Shown here one piece after another: positions 42,027 to 50,246 of a stretch of 64,000 nt of DNA; position 1 is the first letter of the stretch; every line of letters starts with the position of its first letter. A program made the translations under genes and the position numbers. The stretch comes from Pontibacter burrus (GTDB lineage: Bacteria > Bacteroidota > Bacteroidia > Cytophagales > Hymenobacteraceae), in NCBI RefSeq assembly GCF_010686685.1, contig NZ_JAAGWD010000001.1:1-64000 (forward strand), in the 5' to 3' direction. The notes beneath the pieces were generated by a model. It made no database searches. It saw nothing but the letters and a program-made list of their open reading frames with translations, and had not been told where the DNA came from.

Positions 42027-42989
42027 ATGGCAACTTTTACCTTTAAAGATATATTTTCACTCCTTAAAACCTCGGTTTCAGAATTCCTGGATAATGATTC
42101 GTTGCGGTTGGCGGCGGCGCTGGCGTTCAATGCCATTTTCTCTATTCCGCCCTTGTTGCTTATTATCATAAAGGCGGCCGGCTTTTTTCTTGGCGAAGCT
42201 GCCGTTTCAGGCGAACTCTCAAACCAGATCTCGACAGCAGTAGGCCCTGAAGCGGCCAAGCAGGTAGAAACTATAGTTCAGAATGCTACCCTGAGCGAAA
42301 GCGGCTGGGCACTATGGGTTGGTATAGGCACCTTGTTATTTGCGGGCACGACCTTTTTTGTAACGCTACAGCAATCTCTAAATACCGTTTGGAACCTGAA
42401 AGTGAAGTCCACTAACGGCATTCTGCGCATGGCAAAGGAACGTCTCTTCTCGTTCGGCATTATCCTGAGCATTGCGCTGCTGATGTTGTTCTCACTGGTA
42501 ATGAGTGCGGCGATTGCTATCCTGAGCGGTTATATTTCGGATATGCTACCCGGCATTGGCGTCTGGCTCATCAAGCTCGTCGATTTTGTAGTTTCAGTTG
42601 GTCTTATTTCGTTGCTGTTTACCTTGATATTCAAGTACCTGCCGGATGGGGTTATCCGCTGGAAAGACACATTGATTGGCGCTGTGGTAACAGCGCTGCT
42701 TTTCGGTTTGGGCAAATTTCTGATCAGCTGGTATATCGGTACATCAGACCCGGGCTCGGCATATGGTGCAGCCGGTTCTATTATTGTTATCCTGGTCTGG
42801 ATCTATTATTCGTCGATGATCGTGTTTTTTGGTGCGGAATTTACCCAGCAGTATGCCGAGCGTTACGGGCAGCACATCCGGCCAAAACCGCACGCCGTGT
42901 TTGTACGCTCTGTCGAGGAAACCTCAAATAAAGCTGACCAGGACAGCGGCAGGCCGAAGCCACAAGGCAGGTATAATAAGAACCCGTAG
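42027..42989 (+). CDS. YihY/virulence factor BrkB family membrane protein
   Basis: This 320-residue inner-membrane protein has six hydrophobic helices and the family's typical phrases: DNDSLRLAAALAFNAIFSIPPLL (about 19-41), LQQSLNTVWNL (about 115), KYLPDGVIRWKDTLIGAVVTALLF (about 205) and YGAAGSIIVILVWIYYSSMIVFFGAEFTQ (about 245). The family was once called ribonuclease BN in error; its role is unknown, with suspected envelope or transport functions. It contains one CTATAG copy, in frame as Thr-Ile-Val. Confidence 0.88.
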   Translation: MATFTFKDIFSLLKTSVSEFLDNDSLRLAAALAFNAIFSIPPLLLIIIKAAGFFLGEAAVSGELSNQISTAVGPEAAKQVETIVQNATLSESGWALWVGIGTLLFAGTTFFVTLQQSLNTVWNLKVKSTNGILRMAKERLFSFGIILSIALLMLFSLVMSAAIAILSGYISDMLPGIGVWLIKLVDFVVSVGLISLLFTLIFKYLPDGVIRWKDTLIGAVVTALLFGLGKFLISWYIGTSDPGSAYGAAGSIIVILVWIYYSSMIVFFGAEFTQQYAERYGQHIRPKPHAVFVRSVEETSNKADQDSGRPKPQGRYNKNP

Positions 42990-43307
42990 AACTGGTTGGT
43001 TAAATTTTAAAATGATCGCTAACTATAGTTGCTTTCGCTCGCGTCCCGCGAGTGTGCGTTACCAGCGGACTCTGGCCGCGTTATATTATAGTTTCGGCTG
43101 CGAGTAAAAGTAATTTCAACTATAGCTTTAACTATAGAACTATAGCAAGTATGCTCTTTCGGACTTCTTTGTCCGGAACAGCGAAGGTCGAAAGTTTGAT
43201 AGAAACTATAGTTAGCTGAACTATAGCTTTAATCAACTTAGCAACAACTATAAACCCCGGTTGCCTAACAACCGGGGTTTATAGTTTATAGTTAAAAAGG
43301 CTATAGT
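42990..43307. other. 318-bp intergenic region dense in CTATAG
   Basis: I see no gene. I count six CTATAG copies here and one just inside rlmN at 43301, about seven in 300 bp. It also has GC-rich palindromes (CGCTCGCG/CGCGAG near 43035, TTCGGACTTCTTTGTCCGG near 43158, the latter related to a sequence at 18734) and an 18-bp perfect terminator hairpin. Confidence 0.75.
43246..43286. terminator. Perfect 18-bp terminator with AACTATAAA arms
   Basis: AACTATAAACCCCGGTTG (43246-43263) and CAACCGGGGTTTATAGTT (43269-43286) pair without mismatch around a 5-nt loop. It serves the leftward rlmN and perhaps read-through from the YihY gene. Confidence 0.88.
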
Positions 43308-44381
43308 TTAAGCCTGTTGTTGCTCTTTCACAGCCAACTGTCCGCAGGCGGCATCAATGTCTTTGCCACGGCTGCGGCGCACGTTTACCTGCAAACCACG
43401 GTCTGCTAAATAGTAAATAAACTTCTGCAAACGATCATCATCCGTATTCACGAAATCAGCGTTCGCGATCGGGTTATATTCAATCAGATTGATCTTGCAT
43501 GGGATGATCTTGGAGAAACGAAGCAGTTCTTCAGCATCCTGCAGGCTATCGTTAAAGTTATCGAACACAATGTACTCATACGTTACCTTGCGGCCTGTTA
43601 CCTGGTGGTAATGCTTCAGGGCATCCTTAAGCGCTTCCAAAGAATTCGTCTCGTTAATCGGCATGATCTGGTTGCGCTTCTCGTCGTTTGCCGCGTGCAG
43701 CGACAAAGCCAGGTTCGCTTTCACACCATCATCCGCCATCTTCTTGATCATTTTGGCAATGCCAGCTGTACTTACCGTAATACGGCGTGCTGCCATGCCT
43801 AAACCATCATGCGCGGTAATACGCTCGATGCTCTTCATCACGTTGGCGTAGTTCAGCATTGGCTCACCCATACCCATGTACACAATGTTGGTCAGGCCTT
43901 CGCCGTACTGGCGCATGCTTTGCTCGTTTATGCGCACTACCTGGTCATAAATTTCGGCAGCATCCAGGTTACGAACACGATCCATGTAGCCAGTTGCGCA
44001 GAACTTACAGGTAAGCGAGCAACCAACCTGGCTGCTCACGCAGGCTGTCTTGCGCTCCTCGTGTGGTATCAGTACGCCTTCTACAATGTTGTTGTCGTAT
44101 AGTTTAAACGCAGATTTTATAGTTCCGTCGTTGCTCAGTTGCTCTGTAGCTACCTGCACGGCATTAATGGCAAAGTGCTGCTCCAGCTTCTCGCGCAGGG
44201 CCAGGCTCACATTGTTCATCTCCGCAAACGACCGGATAGAGTGCTTCCAAAGCCATTCATAGATCTGTTTGGCACGGAAAGGTTTCTCACCCTGCTCCAC
44301 TAACCAACCTTTCAGGTCATCCAGTGTCAGCTTACGGATGTCTTTTTTATTTAAAATCGGAATATCTGCGATCAAAGTCAT
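43308..44381 (-). CDS. rlmN: 23S rRNA/tRNA (adenine C2) methyltransferase RlmN
   Basis: A 357-residue radical-SAM enzyme. The cluster motif CSLTCKFCATG (about 120) binds the 4Fe-4S, and the conserved methyl-carrying and resolving cysteines are present (one in the C-terminal DIDAACGQL). GMGEPMLNY and ITVSTAGIA are typical. It methylates A2503 of 23S rRNA and A37 of some tRNAs. The N-terminal domain (about 10-95) is the usual rRNA-binding module. Probably leaderless, see the promoter entry. Confidence 0.95.
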   Translation of the reverse strand: MTLIADIPILNKKDIRKLTLDDLKGWLVEQGEKPFRAKQIYEWLWKHSIRSFAEMNNVSLALREKLEQHFAINAVQVATEQLSNDGTIKSAFKLYDNNIVEGVLIPHEERKTACVSSQVGCSLTCKFCATGYMDRVRNLDAAEIYDQVVRINEQSMRQYGEGLTNIVYMGMGEPMLNYANVMKSIERITAHDGLGMAARRITVSTAGIAKMIKKMADDGVKANLALSLHAANDEKRNQIMPINETNSLEALKDALKHYHQVTGRKVTYEYIVFDNFNDSLQDAEELLRFSKIIPCKINLIEYNPIANADFVNTDDDRLQKFIYYLADRGLQVNVRRSRGKDIDAACGQLAVKEQQQA

Positions 44382-44385
44382 ACTG

Positions 44386-44419
44386 CAAAATTACAAAAAT
44401 ACTTAGGCTTTAGTTTCAA
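44386..44419 (-). promoter_or_regulatory. Candidate leaderless promoter of rlmN
   Basis: On the minus strand TTG (44419-44417), a 23-nt spacer and TAATTTTG (44393-44386) fit the consensus. The -7 box ends 4 nt before the ATG at 44381, so the RNA would start at the initiation codon. The -33 part lies inside the upstream thioesterase gene. Confidence 0.5.
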
Positions 44420-44831
44420 TTTTAGCCTTTACTTCGTCGGGTAGGGGCATTAGTTTTCGCTCGTTATAGTCAAAGCAGAGCATTCCAGTTTTGGCGCGAG
44501 CCACTTCTTTGCCATGTTGGTTTAGCACATGATAGGTAATATCAAAGCCATACTTGCTGATATCATCAAAAGCCATGTTTATAGTTAAGACGTGACCATA
44601 GAACCCTTCGCCTTTGTACTCGATGCCTACATCGGCCATGATCAGGCTTGCGCCGCCAATGCTTAGCTCGCTCCAGCCAAAGTTACCCAGCAACTGCATG
44701 CGCGCCTCGTGCAGGATAGACAGCAGGGCATCGTTGCCCAGGTGGTTGCCATAGTTCAGGTCGGTTACGCGCACCGGTATAGTTGCCGTAAAGTGTATGT
44801 GTTCAGGTATAGCTATCTTTATGCGTGCCAC
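44403..44831 (-). CDS. Acyl-CoA thioesterase, hotdog fold (4HBT type)
   Basis: This 142-residue protein has the 4-hydroxybenzoyl-CoA thioesterase pattern: IPVRVTDLNYGNHLGNDALLSILHEARMQLL (about 19-49), including an Asp/Asn-type active site at VTDLNYGNHL, then a five-stranded sheet with EYKGEGFYGHVLTINM and AKTGMLCFDY. It hydrolyses acyl-CoA thioesters; the chain preference is unknown. It lies 21 nt upstream of rlmN, so the two may be cotranscribed in addition to rlmN's own promoter. Confidence 0.85.
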   Translation of the reverse strand: MARIKIAIPEHIHFTATIPVRVTDLNYGNHLGNDALLSILHEARMQLLGNFGWSELSIGGASLIMADVGIEYKGEGFYGHVLTINMAFDDISKYGFDITYHVLNQHGKEVARAKTGMLCFDYNERKLMPLPDEVKAKIETKA

Positions 44832-45082
44832 TTCTTATTAATGCTTGTTAGTTGTTGATTGCCTGCATCTATTAACAAGAGAATTACTTCCATGATTAAC
44901 AGATCGGACATATTTCTGTAAAAGTACCAGTAAACTTCCACTCTTGCCGCCAGACTTACTGCTCATCTCTTGTAATTTTAATCAAATGTTGCTCTGCCAA
45001 CTATAGCCTGATCTTATAATTCGTAAAATCTTCTGAATCATCGTGCTAATTATGATTACATTTGCAGCTTACTCTCATCATC

Positions 45083-45760
45083 ATGCATCTCGAAATCAGG
45101 CAGACCAAAGACGGCTCTAACACGCTTTACGTGCCCGAGCTGAACGAGCACTACCATTCTGTGCACGGCGCTATGCAGGAGTCGCAGCATGTGTTTATTA
45201 AGCATGGCCTGGAGCATGCCTTGGAGCAGAAGCCCGATGTAAAGATACTGGAAGTTGGCTTCGGCACCGGCCTTAATGCGATCCTGACCTTTCCGTTTGC
45301 GCTTGCCCAGAAAGCTTTTGTGCAGTACGACACGCTGGAGAAATACCCGCTTACACAGGATGTGGTGGAGCAGTTGCACTTCGAAAAGTTTATCCTTAAC
45401 CCGGAGCTATTCGACTACTATAAGCAGATGCACGCTGCCCCCTGGAACGAACCTGTAGACCTGATTCCGTACTTTACGCTGCAGAAGATACACGAAACCC
45501 TGGAAGAGTTCTGCCCGCCAGATGCCTATTACGATGTGGTTTACTTTGATGCCTTTGCTCCGGAAAAACAGCCTGAGCTCTGGACCGAAGAAGTGTTTGC
45601 CAAACTATACCGGGCTGTGCGGCCAGGTGGTGTGCTGGTAACGTACTGTGCAAAAGGCTCCTTTAAACGTGCCTTAAAAGCAGCAGGCTTTATAGTTGAG
45701 GCCCTACCCGGCCCTCCCGGCAAACGTGAAATGACGCGCGGCATCCGGCCGGTAGCATAA
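45083..45760 (+). CDS. mnmD: tRNA 5-methylaminomethyl-2-thiouridine methyltransferase MnmD
   Basis: A 225-residue SAM-dependent enzyme. The SAM motif ILEVGFGTGLNAILT is at about 51-65. The later YYDVVYFDAFAPEKQPELWTEE is the DUF752/MnmD hallmark, and RPGGVLVTYCAKGSFKRALKAAGF follows. It completes mnm5 modification of wobble U34, the job done by the MnmC N-terminal domain in E. coli. Here it is the stand-alone form without the FAD domain. The ATG at 45083 is preferred; an upstream TTG start at 45062 overlaps a TACATTTG -7 box (45057-45064). Confidence 0.9.
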   Translation: MHLEIRQTKDGSNTLYVPELNEHYHSVHGAMQESQHVFIKHGLEHALEQKPDVKILEVGFGTGLNAILTFPFALAQKAFVQYDTLEKYPLTQDVVEQLHFEKFILNPELFDYYKQMHAAPWNEPVDLIPYFTLQKIHETLEEFCPPDAYYDVVYFDAFAPEKQPELWTEEVFAKLYRAVRPGGVLVTYCAKGSFKRALKAAGFIVEALPGPPGKREMTRGIRPVA

Positions 45761-45932
45761 CCCAGCCTCTTGCATTTACCCCTGAAAGCTAGATACTTAA
45801 GGCTTAAAGCAAACTATAGCTTTATTCAGACAAGCATTGCACTTGTACTTTTATTTAGCAAGTGAACTTTAACTTTCCGGATAATGTAGTATTTTGCATT
45901 AGCTTGAAACATCCTTTACCCTTTTAGCCAGA

Positions 45933-46277
45933 ATGAAGAAATTATTTACAAATGTAATAGTAAGCCCGATCAAGGCGATTGGCCGCGGCGTTGCAAAACC
46001 ATTCCAGTCGAAGTACGAAGTGGTTTGTACTACTTACCAGGTTATACCGGGCCTGCCGGTTAGCAAAAATGAGCAGACACATGCATTTGAGCGCGGTGCA
46101 GCCTTAGAAGCAAGAGAGTTTTACACTAAAGTAGTGTCGTCTGACATGACCAGAACTATGGCACCTGTAGAAGTGAAGCTTCGCAAAATTTACCTGAGCG
46201 GCAAAACGATTGAGCAGGCTGAGTTCGGCCCGGTTCAACACCTGAAAAACCTGAACGCAGGTAATAAAAAGAAATAA
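45933..46277 (+). CDS. Hypothetical basic protein
   Basis: A 114-residue protein rich in Lys and Arg, with no signal peptide or membrane helix. It starts MKKLFTNVIVSPIKAIGRG and contains YEVVCTTYQVIPGLPV and APVEVKLRKIYLSGKTIEQAEFGPV. I do not recognise a family. It stands alone with its own terminator, and its codon use matches the neighbours, so it is likely a real native gene. Confidence 0.65.
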   Translation: MKKLFTNVIVSPIKAIGRGVAKPFQSKYEVVCTTYQVIPGLPVSKNEQTHAFERGAALEAREFYTKVVSSDMTRTMAPVEVKLRKIYLSGKTIEQAEFGPVQHLKNLNAGNKKK

Positions 46278-46298
46278 CAGCTTCGGCTACTCAACTAT

Positions 46299-46340
46299 AA
46301 AGCCCTTCTGACCACCGCGTTGGAAGGGCTTTCTGTTTAT
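46299..46340 (+). terminator. Rho-independent terminator
   Basis: AAAGCCCTTC (46299-46308) and GAAGGGCTTT (46323-46332) pair perfectly, followed by a T-rich stretch. Confidence 0.85.
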
Positions 46341-46446
46341 AAGGTTCTCCATTTTTAACCTCCCTCCTGTAACTGCGTACTGCACCATTAAAATATATAA
46401 CAACTTTAATTTTACGCATCTGCTGCCTTAAGCTTTGCCCTTTTAC

Positions 46447-47547
46447 ATGAAAAACGCAGCAATTACAGTTATACTACAAGCCCTGGCAACATTTGCTATA
46501 CTGGCTACTGTCCTGCCCCTGCTGCACTCGCAGGAGTGGTATGTCCGGGTGTTCGATTATCCTCGCCTGCAGCTCTTCGGGCTTGCTATAGTTTGTTTCA
46601 TACTTTACATCTGGCTGGCCCCAAGACACCGCAAACGTGATAAGTATTTAAAGATAGCTTTACTGATTACGATCGTTTACCAGGCTGTTAATATCTACCC
46701 TTACACTTTTCTGGCTCCTAAAGAGGTAAAAGACGCAAACAGAAAATCACGCCCTACTACATGGCTGAGTTTACTGGTATCTAACGTGCTGATGGATAAC
46801 AAGGAGCACGACAGGCTTTTATCGCTTGTCCGGCAACATAAACCGGATATACTCCTGCTACTGGAGTCTGATTCGGTGTGGCAGGAGGCACTTACTCCGG
46901 TAACCCAGCATTACCCTTACCGTGTAGAGATTCCGCTTGAGAATACCTATGGCATGCATTTGTATAGCCGGTTGCCCTTTCGTCAGCAGAAAGTAAGTTA
47001 CCTGTTAGATAAAGATGTGCCTTCTATAAAAACTTATGTTAAGATGCGGAACGGTACCTGGGTAGAACTGCACGCCGTGCACCCCAAACCACCCGTACCT
47101 ACAGAAGACCCTACCTCTGAAAGGCGTGATGCAGAGATTGTGATGATCGCCCGTGACATTGCCAACTCCAAATACCCGGTGGTTGTAGCCGGCGATTTTA
47201 ACGATGTGGCCTGGTCGCGAACCACAGAACTGTTTCAGGAGGTAAGCAAACTGCTGGACCCAAGACTTGGGCGAGGCTTTTTTAACACCTTTAATGTTAA
47301 CTATTTTTTCCTGCGTTGGCCCTTAGACCATATTTTCCATTCCAACCACTTTAAAGTAGTAAGTATAAAGAGGCTCTCCGACATTGGCTCAGATCATTTC
47401 CCGATCTACATCAAATTAAGCTTCGCCCCGGAAAACCAATATGATCAGGAAGAACCTGAGGCAGATGATGAGACCCAGGAAGAAGCAGACGAATTGATTG
47501 AAGAAGGCAAGGAAGAAGCGGCAGAAGAGAACGCCAAAAAACAGTAA
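46447..47547 (+). CDS. Membrane-anchored endonuclease/exonuclease/phosphatase family protein
   Basis: This 366-residue protein has three hydrophobic helices at about 3-24, 34-52 and 60-78, followed by an EEP domain (about 95-325). The metal-binding Glu is in LLLESDSVW, and the catalytic patterns AGDFNDVAWS, LDHIFHS and SDHFPIYIKL are all visible. The C-terminal 45 residues are highly acidic (Glu/Asp repeats). Related YafD-type proteins act outside the membrane on phosphoesters. The substrate is unknown. The start at ATG 46447 is chosen over a TTG at 46435. Confidence 0.82.
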   Translation: MKNAAITVILQALATFAILATVLPLLHSQEWYVRVFDYPRLQLFGLAIVCFILYIWLAPRHRKRDKYLKIALLITIVYQAVNIYPYTFLAPKEVKDANRKSRPTTWLSLLVSNVLMDNKEHDRLLSLVRQHKPDILLLLESDSVWQEALTPVTQHYPYRVEIPLENTYGMHLYSRLPFRQQKVSYLLDKDVPSIKTYVKMRNGTWVELHAVHPKPPVPTEDPTSERRDAEIVMIARDIANSKYPVVVAGDFNDVAWSRTTELFQEVSKLLDPRLGRGFFNTFNVNYFFLRWPLDHIFHSNHFKVVSIKRLSDIGSDHFPIYIKLSFAPENQYDQEEPEADDETQEEADELIEEGKEEAAEENAKKQ

Positions 47548-47601
47548 GTTCATAATTGCCTTTATATTTTATATATTTAAAAAAGGCTATAAACAAACTA
47601 T

Positions 47602-48450
47602 ATGAACAAGCTACTCCTGATCCTAAGCCTCCTGCTATTGCCATTTATAACGCTCGCCCAAAAGGTTGATAAGAAGAAAGAGGCGCAGGTACTTGACGAA
47701 GGTTATAAACTATATCAGTCAGAGATGGCTTCGTGGCACGGAACCGATCTCTTTCTTGCTAATCACGCGGATCTGAAGGAGCAGGCAGGTGGTTATTTTT
47801 CTTATCCACACCAGGATAGCGTTACCTGTATTTTCTATTCTAAAGGCGATGTGCCCTCATCCCTGGTTTCCTTTACATTTAGCAAGGAGCTCGACTTGAA
47901 TAGTGTAAAGACCAGAGCTGTGCAGCGGCCATTTACCGAACAGGAAAACACGCTTTACCAAATCAGGAAAAAGGCATTGGATGAAATTAATAATGACACC
48001 CTCTTCCAAAGGTTTAACAACACCAGCCTGAACCTGGTACCACTTATTGAAGGCAATAACAAGAAAGTGTATGTGTTGACCGGGCCACAGGTAAACGGTG
48101 TAGTGATACTAGGAAACGATTACCTGCTCACGTTTGATAAGAACAGTAACGTTTCATCTAAAAAGAAGCTCCATAACAACATTATCCCCATAGACTTTGC
48201 CAGCAGTAAAACCGACGAAGCAGTTACCATGCATAGCCACCTGCCATCTACGGGCAATTACCTTACTCCAACAGATGTTTGTACGCTGCTGCTGTATGGC
48301 CAGATGAGTAACTGGAAACAGCATTACACCATTTCCGAAAACCTGATTAGTATCTGGGATGTGGATCAGAGAAACGCTGTAGTGCTTACACGCAAAGCCT
48401 GGGACAAAATCAGGAAACATTCTGCTGAAGCCGCAGCAAATAAGAACTGA
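47602..48450 (+). CDS. Secreted hypothetical protein
   Basis: A 282-residue protein with a clear signal peptide (MNKLLLILSLLLLPFITLAQ). The mature part is a mixed alpha/beta protein with LYQSEMASWHGTDLF near the start and VYVLTGPQVNGVVILGNDYLLTFD in the middle, with no cysteines that suggest a metal site. I recognise no family. It lies 54 nt after the EEP gene and may share its transcript. Confidence 0.65.
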   Translation: MNKLLLILSLLLLPFITLAQKVDKKKEAQVLDEGYKLYQSEMASWHGTDLFLANHADLKEQAGGYFSYPHQDSVTCIFYSKGDVPSSLVSFTFSKELDLNSVKTRAVQRPFTEQENTLYQIRKKALDEINNDTLFQRFNNTSLNLVPLIEGNNKKVYVLTGPQVNGVVILGNDYLLTFDKNSNVSSKKKLHNNIIPIDFASSKTDEAVTMHSHLPSTGNYLTPTDVCTLLLYGQMSNWKQHYTISENLISIWDVDQRNAVVLTRKAWDKIRKHSAEAAANKN

Positions 48451-48534
48451 TTTGGACTGGAACAGATAAACCTCTAACCTACTTTAACTTCCTTTTGGCA
48501 CATTCCGTTTTAACAGCAGCAACAGTGTATTGCC

Positions 48535-49656
48535 ATGCTGAAACGGAAATCACTACTTATACCAGCTATAGTTGTAGTTCTGCTCATTGCGTTCAGGATA
48601 GTGCTGCCTTACATTGTGAAGGACTATGTGAACAAATCGCTGGACGAGCTGCCCGGCTACAACGGGCATGTAAACGACATTGATATACACTTGTATCGCG
48701 GTGCCTATACTATAAAAGGCCTCGAGCTGATCGAAGAAAAAGGTAATCCCAAATATCCCTTCCTTAAAATACCACGCACTGACCTCTCCATAGAATGGAA
48801 ATCGTTGTTTAAGGGCGAGCTTGTTGGGGAAGTAGTAATGGGATCGCCGCGCATGAACATCTTATCTGCCCCGGCAACCAAAGAGGCCATAAAACAAACC
48901 AACCAGGAAGACTGGACAAAAGTGGTTAAAGACCTGATGCCTATTACAATTAACCGCTTTGTTGTAAACAATGGTTACCTGGCTTACCTCGATTTTAAAG
49001 CATCGCCGGACGTAAACATGCACATTGAGAACATGCAGTTGGTAGCGCTTAACCTGGCAAATGTGGAGAAACAACAAAAGGCGCTGCCATCTCCGGCTAC
49101 AATTACAGGCAACTCCATTGGGGGCGGCAAGCTAAGAGTAAACATGCAAGGTAATTTCCTGAAAGAGATACCAGACATGGACATAAAAATGGAGCTGACC
49201 CAGGTAGACTTAACCAAACTGAACGACTTTATAAAAGCGTATGGTAAGTTTGATGTAGAGCGGGGCAGGCTGGATATGTACGGCAAAGTGTCCATCAGAA
49301 ACGGACAGGTGGATGGTTACATGAAGCCGTTCTTTGAAAACCTGAAAATACTTAACTGGAAGAAGGATAAGAAAGAAGGTGGCATCTTAAGCGCTGCAAA
49401 AGAAGCGGTAATCGGCTTGTTTGCAGAAGCTGCTGAGAACCAGAAACGCGACCGGATTGCAACACAGGTACCTATTAGTGGCAGCATAACTGCCATGGAT
49501 ACCGATAACTGGAAAACGTTTGTGAATGTGCTGCGCAACGCGTTTATAGAAGCGTTTAACAAAGGCATTCAGGATGAATCTGGTCTTGGTAGCTCAGGCC
49601 ATAATAAAAAAGACAATGACAAAAAGGAAAAGAAGAAGGATAAGAAAAAAGATTAG
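48535..49656 (+). CDS. AsmA/DUF748-like envelope protein
   Basis: This 373-residue protein has one N-terminal helix (about 8-24), then a DUF748/AsmA-like beta-rich domain with NKSLDELPGYNGHVNDIDIHLYRGAYTIKGLEL (about 33-65) and IPRTDLSIEWKSLFKGELVGEVVM. A final Lys/Asp-rich tail (about 352-373) is charged and disordered. AsmA-like proteins span the periplasm and are linked to lipid transport and outer-membrane assembly, so a similar role is possible. It is transcribed toward the leftward MTHFS gene. Confidence 0.75.
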   Translation: MLKRKSLLIPAIVVVLLIAFRIVLPYIVKDYVNKSLDELPGYNGHVNDIDIHLYRGAYTIKGLELIEEKGNPKYPFLKIPRTDLSIEWKSLFKGELVGEVVMGSPRMNILSAPATKEAIKQTNQEDWTKVVKDLMPITINRFVVNNGYLAYLDFKASPDVNMHIENMQLVALNLANVEKQQKALPSPATITGNSIGGGKLRVNMQGNFLKEIPDMDIKMELTQVDLTKLNDFIKAYGKFDVERGRLDMYGKVSIRNGQVDGYMKPFFENLKILNWKKDKKEGGILSAAKEAVIGLFAEAAENQKRDRIATQVPISGSITAMDTDNWKTFVNVLRNAFIEAFNKGIQDESGLGSSGHNKKDNDKKEKKKDKKKD

Positions 49657-49670
49657 GCTTCCTATAGTTG

Positions 49671-50246
49671 TTAATTCTTCCGCCAAACGCCATCCGGCAT
49701 TACAACACCATCCAGCGGCACATCAAAAGGATTAGGGTCAGCTATAGTTTCCACGGGCGGCTCCAGCGACAACCCAACTTTCAGCACATCGGGGCGGCAA
49801 TCGGCCAGGAAACGATCGTAGAAGCCTTTACCGTAACCTACGCGGTGGCCAACGCTATCAAAAGCCAGTAGCGGAATCAAAACTATATCTACTTCAGGAG
49901 CTAATATGTGCTGTGCATTCTGTGGCTCTGGTATTCCCCATGGGTTTTCGATAAGTATAGCATCATCGGTGAGGTGGTGGTGCGTCAGGATATTTTGCTC
50001 CACATCGGTTACCGGCACGGCTACACGCACTTCGGGGTGCTCCAGCCGCAGCCGCTCTATTAGGGGCCAGGTATTTACTTCGTTGTTCTTAACTATAGGC
50101 AGAAACACATGCACTGTTAGACCTGCCCGCAGCGGGAAATTAGCGAAAAATTGATCCGTAATCTCTTCGCTTCGGCGCTGCACTTCGTCGGCAGGCAAGG
50201 CCCGCCGTTGCCGCAGCATCAGTTTCCGTAATTCCGCTTTCTGCAT
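49671..50246 (-). CDS. 5-formyltetrahydrofolate cyclo-ligase
   Basis: A 191-residue enzyme of the MTHFS family: an N-terminal KAELRKLMLRQRRALP, then PLLAFDSVGHRVGYGKGFYDRFL near 128-150 (nucleotide and folate binding) and the end segment with the conserved LDGVVMPDGV. It converts 5-formyl-THF to methenyl-THF with ATP. Its start overlaps the bshC stop by 1 nt (TAATG), so the two are translationally coupled. Confidence 0.92.
   Translation of the reverse strand: MQKAELRKLMLRQRRALPADEVQRRSEEITDQFFANFPLRAGLTVHVFLPIVKNNEVNTWPLIERLRLEHPEVRVAVPVTDVEQNILTHHHLTDDAILIENPWGIPEPQNAQHILAPEVDIVLIPLLAFDSVGHRVGYGKGFYDRFLADCRPDVLKVGLSLEPPVETIADPNPFDVPLDGVVMPDGVWRKN

Noticed and set aside
45062..45082. TTG start for mnmD
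   Set aside because: It overlaps a good -7 box, and the ATG at 45083 matches the usual start of the family.
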